From assembly GCA_021397845.1 (NCBI GenBank), contig CM038047.1, forward strand, positions 46,345,210 through 46,409,209: a stretch of 64,000 nt of DNA, written 5' to 3'. How positions within the stretch are numbered: the stretch's first letter is position 1; every line of letters starts with the position of its first letter. A model generated the notes under the pieces. The model searched no databases. It saw nothing but the letters and a program-made list of their open reading frames with translations, and had not been told where the DNA came from. A program made the position numbers and the translations under genes. This DNA is from Areca catechu (Eukaryota; Streptophyta; Magnoliopsida; Arecales; Arecaceae). Below are positions 1-11,330 of this stretch, one piece after another.

Positions 1-936
1 GGCCCGGGTGCCTGGGGGCATTGACATTCCTGCAAGGCAAATAAACCATTGTGCAGAAGAAAGTCTTTATTTCTAACGGAGGAAAAACTTACACTACTGA
101 TAATATCTTCTCATATTACAAGCATTCCATGTTCTGGGGAATTTGGCGCCATCGAGGTCCTCAAGATAGTAGGCCCTCTATGAGAGGGCCTCGGCTACTT
201 TATAAGGGCCTTCCCAGTTCGGCGAGAGCTTGTCGCACTCCCGGGATTGGGACGCTTCTGTCCGGTGCAGCACCAGGTTGCCAGGTCAGAAAATCTTCGA
301 TTTCACCCGCGCATCGTAATATCGGGTAACTCATTGCCAGTATGCTGCCATCCAAAGCCGGGCTTTGTCCCTCGTCTCTTCGAGGAGGTCGAGGTTGAGC
401 AAGAAGTGTGCCGAGTTCTATGCATCATCATACCGCTGCACCTGGAGCGTGGGCACGTCGAGTTTGATTGGGATCACTGCTTCAGATCCAAAGACGAGGT
501 TGAAGGGTGTTTCGCCCGTTGCCGTCCTGGGCATTATATGGTAGGCCCACAGGATGCTTAGAAGTTCTTCTGCCCATCTGCCTTTTGCCTGATCCAACCT
601 GGTGTGAAGTCCTTGAAGGATGGTTCGGTTAGTCATCTCGGCTTCACCATTGGTCTGGGGATGAGCAACCGAGGTGAAACGGTGTTGGATCACGTGCTCG
701 GCACAGAATCTTTCGAACTCCCGGTTGTCAAACTGTCGCCCGTTGTCGGTAATGACACAGTTGGGGAGTCCGAAGCAGCAGATGACAGATTTCTAGAAGA
801 ATTGCTAAACGTTGGCTTCTGTAATCCGATCTAGCGACTCCACCTCGACCCACTTGATGAAGTAGTCGATTGCCACTAGCAGGAACTTCCGCTGCCCTGG
901 CACAGTGGGGAACGGTCCCAGAATGTCCATCCCCCA
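1..936 (-). pseudogene. pol: Integrase core and C-terminus of the Tat element, partial
   Basis: The core reads in two frames: fragments near 930-700 carry the LVAIDYF-type region and the NGRQF-type Asp motif in a shifted frame, and the open block 418-693 carries FTSVAHPQTNGEAEMTNRTILQGL with the third catalytic acid (NGEAE) and FNLVFGSEAVIPI. The C-terminal domain continues left and is cut by the window edge. It would insert the cDNA into the genome if intact; frameshifts make it dead. Confidence 0.8.
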
Positions 937-1788
937 CTATGTAAAAGGCCAGGGGGATGACAATTGGGAGATTGGTGCGGCCGATAGGCACTGTACGTGG
1001 GAATGGCATTGGCATTTGTCACACTTCTTGACGAAGTCGATAGCGTCTTCCCTCATCGTCTCCCAGAAATATCCCTGGCGAAGTGCCTTGTAAGCCAGAG
1101 TACTCCCTCCTACATGATTCCTATAGAGGCCCTCGTGTATCTCCCGGAGCATGAAGGCTGCCTGCGTGGGCCTGAGGCACTTCAGGAGTGGGTAGGAATA
1201 AGATCTGCGGTAGAGGTGGCCGTCCATTAAAACAAAACGGGTGGCCTTCCTTTTGATGAGGCCGGCATCTCTGCGGTCCTCTGGTAGGAAGCCGTCCTGG
1301 ATGTACTTGATGTACTTGTCCATCCAGCTCGACTCGTGGGCCACTTGTTGCACCTCGTTCGGGCTCTCGTAGCTTGGGCTCTCGAGATACTCAACGTAGG
1401 CACGTCCTAGGGATGAGTCCGGTAGGGTTGCGAGCCACGACAGCGCATCCGCACGAGTGTTTTCTCCACGAGGGATATGGAAAACACGGAAGTAACGGAA
1501 GCCTGCCATGCTCGAACGAACCTTCTCCAGGTACTTCACCATCTGGGGATCTTGGGCCTCGTACTCTTCGGAGACTTGTCCGGCAACCAGTTGGGAGTCG
1601 ATGAAGACCTTCAAGCTCTGCACGCCCAGCTCGCGAGACACCCTTAGGCCCACGAGGAGTGCTTCGTACTCCGCCTGGTTGTTTGTGGCGGCGAACTTGA
1701 AGCAGAGAGCACACTCCATCACCATTCCGTCAGAATTGGTAAGGATAAGGCCCGCCCCGCTTCCGCAGGAGTTGGAGGCACCATCCAT
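937..1788 (-). pseudogene. pol: Second (archaeal-type) RNase H plus integrase zinc-binding domain
   Basis: A 283-codon open block. Its first half is an archaeal-type RNase H (MDGASNSCGSGAGLIL, then TNNQAEYEALLVGL, SDSQLV-like IDSQLVAGQV, and NTRADALSWLA), the hallmark that separates Tat from other gypsy lineages. The second half holds the integrase HHCC zinc-binding module (HEGLYRNHVGG...CDKCQ, residues roughly 220-260). The first catalytic Asp is in MDGAS. The block ends at the start of the integrase core. Confidence 0.85.
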
Positions 1789-2322
1789 GTAAAGGATCCA
1801 AGGGTCCTCTCACAGTTCGGGCTCAGTTTGGCTCTCCGGGGCTGTGCGCTCTGGCTCCTCGGGAGGTCCTGTACATTCGACCACGAAGTCAGCTAGGACC
1901 TGGACCTTCTACGATGACCACGATCGATATGCAATGTCGAACTCACTCAGCATCAGGGACCATTTAGCCAGTCTCCTGGAGGTCTCGGGGTGGCCTAATA
2001 TGGTCCTCAATGGCTAATCGGTGACAACCGCGATGGGATGCACTTAGAAGTAGGGCCTGAGACACTTAGCAGACATGATTAGTGCAAAAATGAGTTTCTC
2101 GGAGCGAGTATGCCTAATCTCCGCATCATAGAGGATTTTGCTGGTGTAGTACACCAGCTTCTAGGATCCATCCTGGTCTGTGCGGACAAGGACCGAGTTG
2201 ACGGCACCTGGTGTGACCGCCAGGTAAAGTAGGAGCTCTTCCCCTTCTTCTGGTCTGGATAGCAGAGGTGGAGAGGTTAGGAACTTCTTCAGCTCTTCAA
2301 AGGCCGCCTTGCACTCTTCGGT
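1789..2322 (-). pseudogene. pol: First (retroviral-type) RNase H of the Tat element
   Basis: Translation of the minus strand gives the expected order TEECKAAFEELKKFL, PPLLSRPEEGEELLLYLAV, VYYTSKIL, EKLIFALI, and LADFVVECTG, interrupted by several stops (for example at the codons for YF*VHP and VTD*PLR). This is the RNase H that directly follows RT in all Ty3/gypsy elements; the separate archaeal-type domain lies just downstream. Confidence 0.75.
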
Positions 2323-3116
2323 CTAGGTGAAGTCGTGCATCTTGTGCAACGCCTTGAAGAAAGGGAGGCAACGGTCAGCCAACCTTGAGATGAACCGGCT
2401 TAGGGCTGCGACCCTCCCCGTCAGATGTTGAACTTGCTTCTTGGATGTCGGGTGCTCTATATCAAGGATCGCATGGACCTTCTCCGGGTTCGCTTCGATG
2501 CCTCTCTGGGTGACCATGAAGCCAAGGAATTTTCCAGCCGCTACCCCGAAAGTGCACTTCACTGGGTTGAGCTTCATTTGGTGCTTTCGGAGACTGTGGA
2601 AGGCTTCGGCGAGGTCGGTGATGTGGTATGAGCTTGGTTTTCTCATAACGAGCATGTCATCCACGTACACTTGCACATTCCGACCAATCTGATCTTTGAA
2701 GACGTTGTTGACCAAACGTTGGTGCATGGCTCTAGCATTCTTCAAGCTAAATGGCATCATCCTATAGCAGTATGTCCCTCGATCGGTAATAAAGGCAGTG
2801 TGCTCCTCATCTCCCGGGTGCATCTGGATCTGATTGTATCCGGAGAATGCATCCATGAAGGAGAGCAGCCTGTGCCCTGAGGTGGCGTTCACCAACTGAT
2901 CATCCTCGATAAAGGGAAGCTGTCCTTTGGACATGCCTTATTGAGGTCGATGTAATCTACACAGATCCTTCACTTACCGTTGTTCTTCTTCACCATCACC
3001 ATGTTCGTCAGCCAGCTTGGGTATTGCACCTCTCGGACAAAGTCGACAGCCAAAAGTTTCTCAACCTCCTCATTGATGGCCGCTTGCCTTTTTGGGACGA
3101 AGCTTCTCTTCATCTG
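2323..3116 (-). pseudogene. pol: Reverse transcriptase of the minus-strand Tat element
   Basis: The N-terminal fingers region is readable in pieces between 3116 and 2935 (VMVKKNNGK, then DLNKACPKDSFP). The open block 2323-2934 contains FMDAFSGYNQIQMH with the first catalytic Asp, the YVDDMLV catalytic box, LNPVKCTFG and KFLGFMVTQRGIEANPEK. Thus both catalytic-Asp motifs are present even though the gene is frame-broken. RNase H follows after a stop near 2323. Confidence 0.85.
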
Positions 3117-3866
3117 TCAAACCAGTCTGTGCCTCGGATCGACGTTGAGCTTATAGGTGATGACTTCAGGGGGAATACCTGGCATGTCTGCTACCATCCA
3201 GGCGAACACGTCTGCATCCGCCTGCAAGAATTCCAGCAGCGGAGCCTTCTCCTCCTCAAGCAGTTGGGCTTCGATCTGCACGGTCTTCGTCTGGTCAGCT
3301 CCAAGCTGGTAAAGAAGCAGGCGCTCGACTGGGCCTCCCCTGGGGTCCTGGACCCTCTGGTCGAGCTCGTCCACCTTGGGGCCCTCCTCGGGCCTTTGGG
3401 CCCCGAGGAGGGTTTGGAAGCAATGCTGCACCGGCTGGGGCATACCCCTCATTTTTCCCACACCACAAGGGGCCAGGAATTGTATGAGCAATCTTTTAGT
3501 AGAGACAACAGCATTGAGGAGGTTGAGCCTAGGTTGACCCAAAATCACATTATAAGGCGAGGGAAGCCTGACAACCGTGAACGTCATTATGACGGTACTC
3601 TACCGAGGTGGGGTCACGGTAGTGACCAGGAGAGTGATTTCTCCCTCCACCCCTACGGAGTCTCCTGTGAAACCAACAAGGAGGGTATGTACAGGCTTGA
3701 GCTGAGCAGAAGAAAGATTCTTTCTGGAGAAGGTATCGTAGAAAAGCACATCCGTAGAGCTTCCACTATCTACCATGATGCGTTTTACAAGATGCTTGGC
3801 GATCGTCATTTCAACGACCACAGCATCATTATTTACATTTCTCTCCCCGTCTTCCCCTCTCCTCAT
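3117..3866 (-). pseudogene. pol: Aspartic protease and N-terminal pol region of the Tat element
   Basis: The block at 3600-3866 carries the retropepsin active-site motif VDSGSSTDVLFYDTF; the following block 3117-3587 carries the C-terminal protease motif PYNVILGQPRLNLL and ends at the linker preceding RT (DVFAWMVADMPGIPPEVITYKL). A stop separates the two blocks in the same frame near 3600. The frame differs from that of gag and of RT, so at least two frameshifts lie in this copy. In living relatives this is part of one Gag-Pol polyprotein cleaved by this protease. Confidence 0.8.
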
Positions 3867-4003
3867 AAAGGGGAGTACAATCTCAGGATGCCCTGCCCCC
3901 AGGTCCTCTTGGAGGCACGCTCGGCTCCCCAGTGTATCATCCCCACTGGCTTCTCGGTAGGGCGATTGTCGACCACCGGCATTGGTGGAAGGGCGACGAG
4001 TGC

Positions 4004-4867
4004 CTAAGATTCCGGTTGAGATCTGCCCCCCATATATTTTCTGAGGTAGCCCCTCTTGATGAGCTTTTCAATCTCCCACTTGAGGCTATGGCATTCCTCG
4101 ATGTCATGGCCATGGTCGTGTTGGAAACGACAGTACTTCATCTTGTCACGGATGGAGGACGGCCTCAACGGCGGTGGGCACCTCAGATAGGTCTCACCCT
4201 CGATCTCCATGAGGATCTTCATTCTCGGGACGAGGAGGGAAGTGAAATTCCCCTCAGGGATGGGAGCGCTTCTTGGCCTTGGTCCAGGTCAGGAGCTCTG
4301 AGCTGGCGGTCTCGGCCTCCGCGCCCCAGGCACCTCGGCAGGTGCCGATCTTTTTAGCGGCTGCCCATCGAGCTCCCGTCTTGTACGATCCGTCTTCTCG
4401 GCACGGATGTACTTTTGAGCTCGGGAGAGTAGCTCGGAGTAGGTCTTCGGGGGCCTCTTGTCAAGTGAGTAGGTCAGGCAAGAAGTCCTGAGCCCTCGCT
4501 TCAAAGCTAGCATTGCAACCGGCTCCTCCAAATTGTAGATTTCCAGTGCAACAGCCTTGAAGCGAGCCACATAGTCCCGTAGCAGCTCGCGATCTTGTTA
4601 CCTGATGGAGAAGAGGCTGTCCGCCTCCCGTGGCATCTTCTGACAGGCATCGAAATGAGCCACAAACCTCTGTCCCAGTTGGGCGAAGGAGTTGATACTT
4701 TCCGGCTCGAGGCGGGCAAACCACACCCGAGCCGCCTTCTGAAGAGTAGCAGGAAAGGCGATGCATAAGAGAGTATCAGTGGCCCCCTGGACCCTCATGA
4801 GGGCCCGGTAACTTTCCAGGTGGTCCAGGGGGTCAGTGGTCCCGTCGTAAGGATCCACCTGCGGCAT
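4004..4867 (-). pseudogene. gag: gag (capsid/nucleocapsid) of the minus-strand Tat element, broken
   Basis: The first block contains the capsid-like motif PYDGTTDPLDHL and continues through a region ending in a zinc-knuckle-like C-x-F-x5-H-x4-C motif (CRFQHDHGHDIEEC) followed by the usual EIEKLIKRGYL stretch. The Tat knuckle normally has His at the fourth position; here it is Gln. All blocks are in one frame, but at about 4596-4598 a Gln codon has become TAA and further stops occur before 4222. The N-terminus (toward 5600) is too degraded to fix a start. It would form the retroelement particle. Confidence 0.8.
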
Positions 4868-5594
4868 GCAAAACCGGCGATGGATCGACTCCGCCTGAAT
4901 CTCCTAGGAAAATGGAGGGCAGACATCATAGCCCGCCGACTCGCTAGCAGAGTCGGGTAAGTTGGCAAATCGATGAGCCAGCTCTGCCAGTTTGCGGTCA
5001 TGCTCCTCCAGGCACTTCTCCGCCATGCGCCTGATGGCTTCATCCGTCGACCCCTCCACTGAGAGAGGCGGGGAAGGTGACGTGGGTGCATGGTGCCCAC
5101 GGCGAGGGGCTTTGCCCTTTCTACCTTGGCGGGGTTTAGATGCCCCCCGACCAAGGTACGGTGAGCAGCTCTCTTCGTCAGTGGACCCAGCCTGTTGTCA
5201 CTTCATCGAGGCTTGACGACTACCCCGAGGGTCGATAACGGCCCACGACTGCGAAGGCCTCCCATGGAAGGAATGCAGGCTATCGTGGGATGCTGCGGCA
5301 TGGGCCGCGGGGTCTCCGACTACTGATGAGTAGCCAGGGACCAATGCTGGTGCTGAAGCTGGCGCACTGCCGCAATGAGGGTGTGCATCTGTTGAGCAAG
5401 TGCGGTTAGCTAAACTTCTAGCGGAGTTGGCTGAACCGGGGCGGGTGGCTCCGTCTCTGGACCGTGTGGGTTCCCGTGGGAAGGGGACACTTTCACATGG
5501 TCGGGAGGGGCTCCCCTCGCCCGAGTGGTCACCATCCTCCCGACGAACTGTCTGAACAGGGCCTGAACTAGATCAAGTGTTGTCCCCCCTACCT

Positions 5595-5606
5595 GGCACG
5601 CCAATC
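5595..5606 (-). promoter_or_regulatory. Putative primer-binding site of the minus-strand Tat element
   Basis: Immediately inside the LTR the minus strand reads GATTGGCGTGCC. TTGGCG(C)-type sites beginning two or three bases after the LTR are usual in Tat elements, and the complete Tat element of this window has GATTGGCGC at the same place. The match to any one tRNA is short, so the primer tRNA is not assigned. Confidence 0.5.
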
Positions 5607-6836
5607 TGTTGCCGCCCGGATCGTCGTGGCCCGTAGCTGCTGATGGTGTAGAGGATCGCGCGTCTGCTTGCTTGGGATGCCTCTGGTGCCTCGGGACCTA
5701 CAGCGAACAACGTCAGTGACCCGGGCCAGGGATTCTGATGGGGGTGCTCCGACAGTCAAGTCAGTGATGGTCCAGGGGAACAGATCCTCCTGGTCGAGCC
5801 CCTTTGGATGAGCTCCACCCTAGGAGTCAGTGTAGTGTGTATGAAAGTGAGAGTAGGAGTGAGGGTGAGCTAGGAGAGGTGATGGCCGAGGTGATGTAGC
5901 CCTCCTGTCTGGCCTCTCTCCCCTTTTTTTTTGTGTGCTTGCTTTTGGTTACCTCCCTTTGGCTTACTCCGGCTGGGTCTTTTACTTTGGCTTGCCTCGA
6001 GATCTTCCCATGCTGTCAGGCATGTGCGACGAGGTATCGTGTCGTAGACGGGACACCTCTCCTATCTGACAATCAGGGAACCTTCTATACACCTCTGACA
6101 TTCCTTCCGCTTGCCCCGCTCCTAGAAGCCTGGCAGGACCTCGATTGGCGGGTCGCCGCTCTCGGGACCCGCGCTCTCCGGTGGGGTCTTTGCTCCGGTC
6201 GTACGGCAGGTCAGTGGAGGGTATGGCACCTTGATATGAGTTTTCCTTTCTTTCCGGTGTGAGTAACGGCCGTGGGCATTAATGGTGGCATGGCTGGTGC
6301 TGTCGTACGACCCTCGAGAGGACCGCCATTGTCCTCGGAGGGGAGGTGTTGCTCTCTTGGCGGCTAGCACCTTAGTCTGGATTGGGGACCGAGCTGGGAA
6401 GATGGGGCCCGCCTTCGATGGGCTTGCCTCAAGGTAGTTCGATAGGGCGGAGGAGGGCTGAGCTCGACTCTGGATCAACGAAACTCGGCTTCAGACGAGC
6501 TCGGCTAGAAGGAGGTGGGTGAGGCACCGCCCAGCCCAGGGGATCCGACCTCGAAGGGGCACCTCGTGGCGGAGGAGACGTGAGCTCGACTCCTGACCAC
6601 AGGGCCCGAACTCAAGGGGCCCGCCTTGGACGGGAACCCGTACTCGGCTCCGACCTAGGCGTTCCAGCCCGGCGGGAACCGACCTAGCGGAGGATGGAGC
6701 TCGGCTTTGGTGGGTGACCATGCTGCTCCAGGGGAGCTCAGCCTGACAAAGGGGCTCATGTTGAAATCCCAGCGTGACGTCTGATGAGGACTCCACGTTA
6801 ATTTTTCCGTCTCACGTCAGCGATCCAACCACATCA
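5607..6836 (-). repeat. 5' LTR of the minus-strand Tat element
   Basis: On the plus strand the block begins TGTTGCCGCC and ends CCACATCA, so in element orientation it runs TGATGTGG...GGCGGCAACA with TG/CA ends. It directly precedes (in element orientation) a TTGGCG-type primer-binding site and the gag region. No second copy lies in the window, so the outer (right) boundary rests on the TG end and on the similar CCACATCA end of the solo LTR at 49628-50503; it is uncertain by a few bases. The sequence is GC-rich with short direct repeats. Confidence 0.7.
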
Positions 6837-6884
6837 CCTTGTTTATATACTTAAAAATTTTGTCATTATCAAAAAGGAAAAGAT

Positions 6885-7800
6885 TATTGACTCTGATTTT
6901 GATTATGACAAAATACATAAGTATATTTGAGTACTAATTATGCATTAAGTGTATTAATCAATTATAGTACTCAATATTTGAATTTAGAGAAGTTTCAGTA
7001 CTAGTACAGTCAAATATCGACTCATAAATAGTAAAGTGTCGACTCAAGGCCTGAGACCAAATAGAAGACAGAACGAGCAGATTTCAAGAGTTTGGTCAAG
7101 TGTCGACTCACGGACTGAAGTATCGACTTAAGATGTCGACTCACCAGTGCATTCCAGAAAAAGACAAGCTCAATAACATCAATCAAGTATCTCAATGAAA
7201 TATCTACTTTTTGTAAGAAAGCTTTTATATTTTTATTGTCATACTTGTACTTGTATTGCATACTAGTTTCAATCCATTGAAACTAGCATCTAGGTTGTTG
7301 GTGAGCCTATGCGATGAAAATCAACAAGGATTTTGACTTGTGATCCCATGAAAATAAGTTGGATTGTTGGTTAGCCTGAAAAACTATCAAGGTTGTTGGT
7401 CATCCAGTAAAACCAACTAAGTTGTTGGTGAGCCCGCAAAATCAACAAGACTTTTGGTTAGCCTAGAAAACCAAGGGGTTTGACTTGTGAGCCCGTAAAA
7501 ATAAGTTGGGTTTGATTAGTGAGCCCGGAAAACTAATCGACTGTAATCTTAATGATTATAGTAAAATTCTCAAGGAAAACTTCGGGAGTGGTTGTAGGTG
7601 CCTTGAAGTGCACCGAACCACTATAAATCTTTATGTGTTTGTAATTGTTTTTATTCTTGCATTTACTTCTTTATTTATAATGCACTTTATTATCATGCTC
7701 ACAAACACATGCTTTGAATTGACACATTATTTGAAGTCTTGCGAAAAGTTTTAAAGTCCAATTCACCCTCCCTCTTGAGTTGCATCATCACTGGGCAACA
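6885..7800 (+). repeat. copia-type LTR (SIRE/Maximus-like style)
   Basis: The block starts TATTGACTCTGATTTTGA, one G-to-A change from the TGTTGACTC start common in large copia elements, and ends CTGGGCAACA, giving TGTTG/CAACA inverted ends. Just upstream lies a purine tract (about 6871-6884, AAAAAGGAAAAGAT), so this is probably a 3' LTR whose internal region was to the left and is now displaced by the Tat element ending at 6836. The 3' part (CCAATTCACCCTCCCTCTTGAG) is typical of U5 in this class. Internally it has repeated GTTGGTGAGCC-type motifs at 7290-7520. No partner LTR is visible. Confidence 0.6.
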
Positions 7801-8104
7801 TGGTGATAAGGTCCTAGTGGCATTGCTATGATAGTTGGTGGTGCCACCCTTAACTCAAGGGCTTCCTCTCCTGAATAGCCAATACAGGAGATTGACAACT
7901 TCGAGATATTCTCCTACGATCTTGAATGCTTCTCTACCAAGGATCATGTTTTCTTCTTGGAGTCCTTCTAGAAGTTAGAGTATGTGAAGGTCATAAGGAT
8001 TATCTTGAATCATTTTAAATACTTGTTTTCCATTATTTTAAATCTTCCATTGCCATCGATAATTATATAATTAATTCAGTGAATCTATTTTTTTTATATT
8101 CAAA
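7801..8104. other. Unassigned sequence right of the copia LTR
   Basis: No coding region or repeat family recognised. TGGTGATAAGG directly after the LTR resembles a decayed primer-binding site only weakly. Confidence 0.4.
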
Positions 8105-9480
8105 GATTATACATTATGTCTTCTAGAGGTCGGAGCCGTACCAGTCGAGGAAAGAGCTCTAAAGGATAGAACTCTCGAGGAGAGAGAGATCATGTTGCTA
8201 GCTTGCATAATTCTGTACCACTCACATCATGCAATAAATTCAAAAATTTTAGATATTCTTTTTTATATTATTTTATATTTTATTATTTAATAAAATATCT
8301 TTTATATTAGATATTCTCTAATCAGGTTTGGAGGATGTGGGGTCACCAATGAACCCATAGTCATAAGCAGCAGCGACTGGCTCATCTTAAACTTGGAATC
8401 ATGGTCAAGGACCTACCCGGCTTGCAGCACCTCCAACTCGATTAGAGGATAAAGAGCTCATCCACATTCAAAGCTGCTTGTAAGTGCTACATCTTTAAAT
8501 TAATATATTTAAAATTTAATCTTTATAAGTTAATGTTTATTACTAAGTTTAATTTTACATTATATTCAGAGAGCTTGGAGTTGTTCAAGTGGTTACTGGG
8601 ATTGTTCACTAATTGATGCCATGCCAGTGAACAAGTTCTCCAGTTGGACATCAAAGGCTCGTGATGCAGCTTGGCAAATATCCTGGTAAGCTAAATATGT
8701 TTAATTTTTAAATTCATGAAATGTTTATATTTTATTTATTTAATATAACCTTGCCCTTACTTATAAGAGCACTATCCATTCAAGACTCTTCAGGCTAAGG
8801 AGGTTGGCCATCCGATTATCGAGAAGATAGCCTCACATGGATTCTAGAATGGACTACATAATCTTAAGTAGACTGTCACAAAGCATTCCAATTCCAAGTC
8901 AATATCAAACTAGAAATCTTTCAGGGATCACTGGATACGGGTGGATGTATGGAAGGCCCTCTATGACCTGTGAAGTATTAAGTATACTCTAGTAGGCAAT
9001 AAAAGGCACAACAAAATTATATTGCCCAGTAGGATCTAATCAAGCATACTAGTAGCTCTATTGGCATGCATGTGATAGCCGATAGATTGGTACGAATTCT
9101 ATGCTTAATTATATTAATTTTATATTAAATTAATGATATATATATATATATATTTTAAATTAACTTATCTTTATTATTTATTTATTATAGACATGGTGAT
9201 TGGGCTTTGTACTGAGTTAGCTACAGTCATGGGAGGCCATACATTGATCCAGGAGGATTGATGACTATTTAGATGAGAAATCTTGATTTATCACTGTAAG
9301 AACTTAAAACTTTAAGTATTAATTTTTATATATGCTGATATGTATTAATTGGACTAATCAATTTATTAACTATATACATAGATTACGTAGAGTACATCAT
9401 AGTACAGCACGATGAGGACCCATCCCCTCAATCCCTCCTTGACCTTGAGAGATGGCTCAAGAAAATAAGAGGGATGAGTA
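8105..9480 (+). pseudogene. Relic of a plant transposase gene (Ptta/En/Spm, Transposase_24-like)
   Basis: A short Ser/Arg/Gly-rich start (MSSRGRSRTSRG) at about 8116 is followed, after AT-rich intron-like stretches, by short exon-like blocks. The best is near 8930-9060, reading DHWIRVDVWKALYDL then a KRHNKIILPSR-like stretch, which resembles the VWxALCxxW...KNR signature of plant Transposase_24 proteins. Stops and intron-like AT-rich gaps break it throughout. Assignment rests on motif resemblance only; it could instead be another decayed plant transposon gene. Confidence 0.35.
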
Positions 9481-9824
9481 GGAGTACTTTTTTAGGGACT
9501 TACTTGGATGATTGAACCCAAAATACTATAAGATTCGTAGGTTAAAACAATACAAGCAGCAAAATTATACTTGGTTAAGCCTATATTCATGATTACCCGG
9601 AGTATCTTTGGAGTGGGTTAGTCTAAATTTCATAGGGAGAAAAAGATCTCATTAATCTTGCTTGTTGTATTAGTCTAACCCACAAATTCTATTAGATTTT
9701 AGACACAATCATCAAAACATGCCCTTAAATATGAAAAAAAAAAAAACTTCAAATTTTCTATAACTTCTAAAAATCTTACAAATGTATGGCAAACACGTAA
9801 TAGAATCTTGTATACAGTACTTTC

Positions 9825-10260
9825 TTGGCTAGGTTGAAAATATATACGGTATTCTCAAGATTATTGAGTATGGTTATGGTGTACGCAAACTATATCACCC
9901 TCGATTTATATGTTGCGATCCTAGAAAGTAAGCAAGCACTTATATCCCCATTTAATATTTGGAAAAAAGAAGTAACAATTTACACAAACAAAAGCAAAAA
10001 AAAAAAAAACGACGGTTTTCTCAAGTTTATTTGGAATATCTCGAGTTCCTCCCCTCGACACTGGACTGCAGGTATACACTCTCTTATTCTTGCCACTTAT
10101 TGGCGCATTTGGACGGAGCGCGATAGAAAGATATTCCTCTTTGAAGTACAATCTACCTCCATGATGGCTTAAAAGGTTATATTCTTCCTAATTGACTGGA
10201 CATCTCCACTTCTACGCAAAGCTAGACAACAAAACGCATTTAAATACTTTAACAAGTTTA
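9825..10260 (+). pseudogene. Possible LINE (non-LTR) ORF2 C-terminal fragment
   Basis: In the plus-strand frame around 10070-10250 the translation LATYWRIWTERDRKIF, one stop, then KVIFFLIDWTSPLLRKAR resembles the C-terminal tail of plant LINE ORF2 proteins (the W-x-IW-x-ER-N-RIF type motif after the zinc-finger). There is no RT catalytic box in the window next to it, so it is at most a 5'-truncated remnant. The 115-codon open frame upstream is otherwise unrecognised. Confidence 0.3.
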
Positions 10261-10434
10261 TCTCATGCTCTCAAACGTCTTCTTCACACCTCATAATACC
10301 TTCTGGCTAGTTGATGGTGGATCCCTTGCCTCAGGCGTCATAACAACCCTCATCTGCACTATTGCTTCATAAATTGTAAATACTACATTACTGATAATAT
10401 TCTTAGGAGAAAGACCACCTCCCTCTCTTTCCTC

Positions 10435-10458
10435 AGAGAGAGAGAGAGAGAGAGAGAG
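10435..10458. repeat. (AG)n microsatellite
   Basis: Twelve AG dinucleotides in an otherwise unassigned stretch (10261-11330) in which I recognise no gene. Confidence 0.9.
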
Positions 10459-11330
10459 TAGCCTCGACTTCTTACTCCATATAGCGGACTAATATAGAGG
10501 AGAACTTGCAGATATTTGAAACAAAATATCAGCTCTTTTATTTCTTTTAGTTTCTTTTCCTAAATTAATTTTCATGGTCTAAATTGGGACATTTGATCTC
10601 CCTCTTGCTCATTGCTCTTCGCTGTTAGATACTAAGGGGTAGCACCTAAGAATAGGGCAAGATTATTTTGCACATAACCATACTTACACAATCTTGATAT
10701 ACATTTATCTGTTAATTAAATTTTCTTTTGCTATCGCTTATATATTTAGCTTTAGCTAGTTGTGTTTTGTTATTTGTGTCATGCGTTGGGCTTTACAGTA
10801 AACGTAATTTTCACCCGAAGCTTTTTACAATAGTAGCAGTTATCTAAACCTTATCCTGTTATAACAGCAGAGACATAATAAGAATAACATAATTTATTTC
10901 AAATTTTGAGTTCACAGTATTATTTGTTTTTGTTCCATTGAGAATGCTAATCCATGCTCGAAACAGAATTCTAGTTCTAGATTAATTTTTACTGAGAATT
11001 TTAATAACGGCATTACAATAATCATTGTTTACCGGAGAAAAAGGTACTGTTATTCTTAACAGTCCTGGAGGCTGGCGTTGTGGAAGCGTTGCCTTAGCCT
11101 GATCACTAATTTGCATGGATACTAGCCAGACCTGAAACAATTACCATCCGAGCTTTTTGGGTCGCACAAGGGGGCATGCCAACGGTATGGTATCCATGCG
11201 CATCCAAACTGATAGGTTCCCAGCATCAATAACTCCTGCAGTTTGCTTTGATTAGGTTCCATGGTGCGGCCATCTGCAAACCAACTCATTCCATCAAAAG
11301 CCAACTATGCATTTAAAGAGCATGGGAGAG

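Larger units (their letters stand above)
1..6836 (-). mobile_element. Ty3/gypsy LTR retrotransposon, Tat lineage, 3' part outside window
   Basis: Reading leftward on the minus strand there is an LTR (5607-6836), a primer-binding-like site, gag, aspartic protease, reverse transcriptase, RNase H, a second archaeal-type RNase H and integrase; the window edge cuts the element inside the integrase C-terminus. The order RT, RNase H, second RNase H, integrase is diagnostic of the Tat lineage of plant Ty3/gypsy elements (established knowledge). Coding blocks lie in at least three frames and contain in-frame stops, so this copy cannot make its own proteins. The right LTR end abuts the tail of a copia element, suggesting insertion into it. 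The 3' LTR and any antisense gene would lie left of position 1. Confidence 0.9.

Noticed and set aside
3024..4357. Long plus-strand frame of 327 codons and its neighbour of 141 codons
   Set aside because: Antisense shadows of the protease/gag region of the minus-strand Tat element; no recognisable domain.
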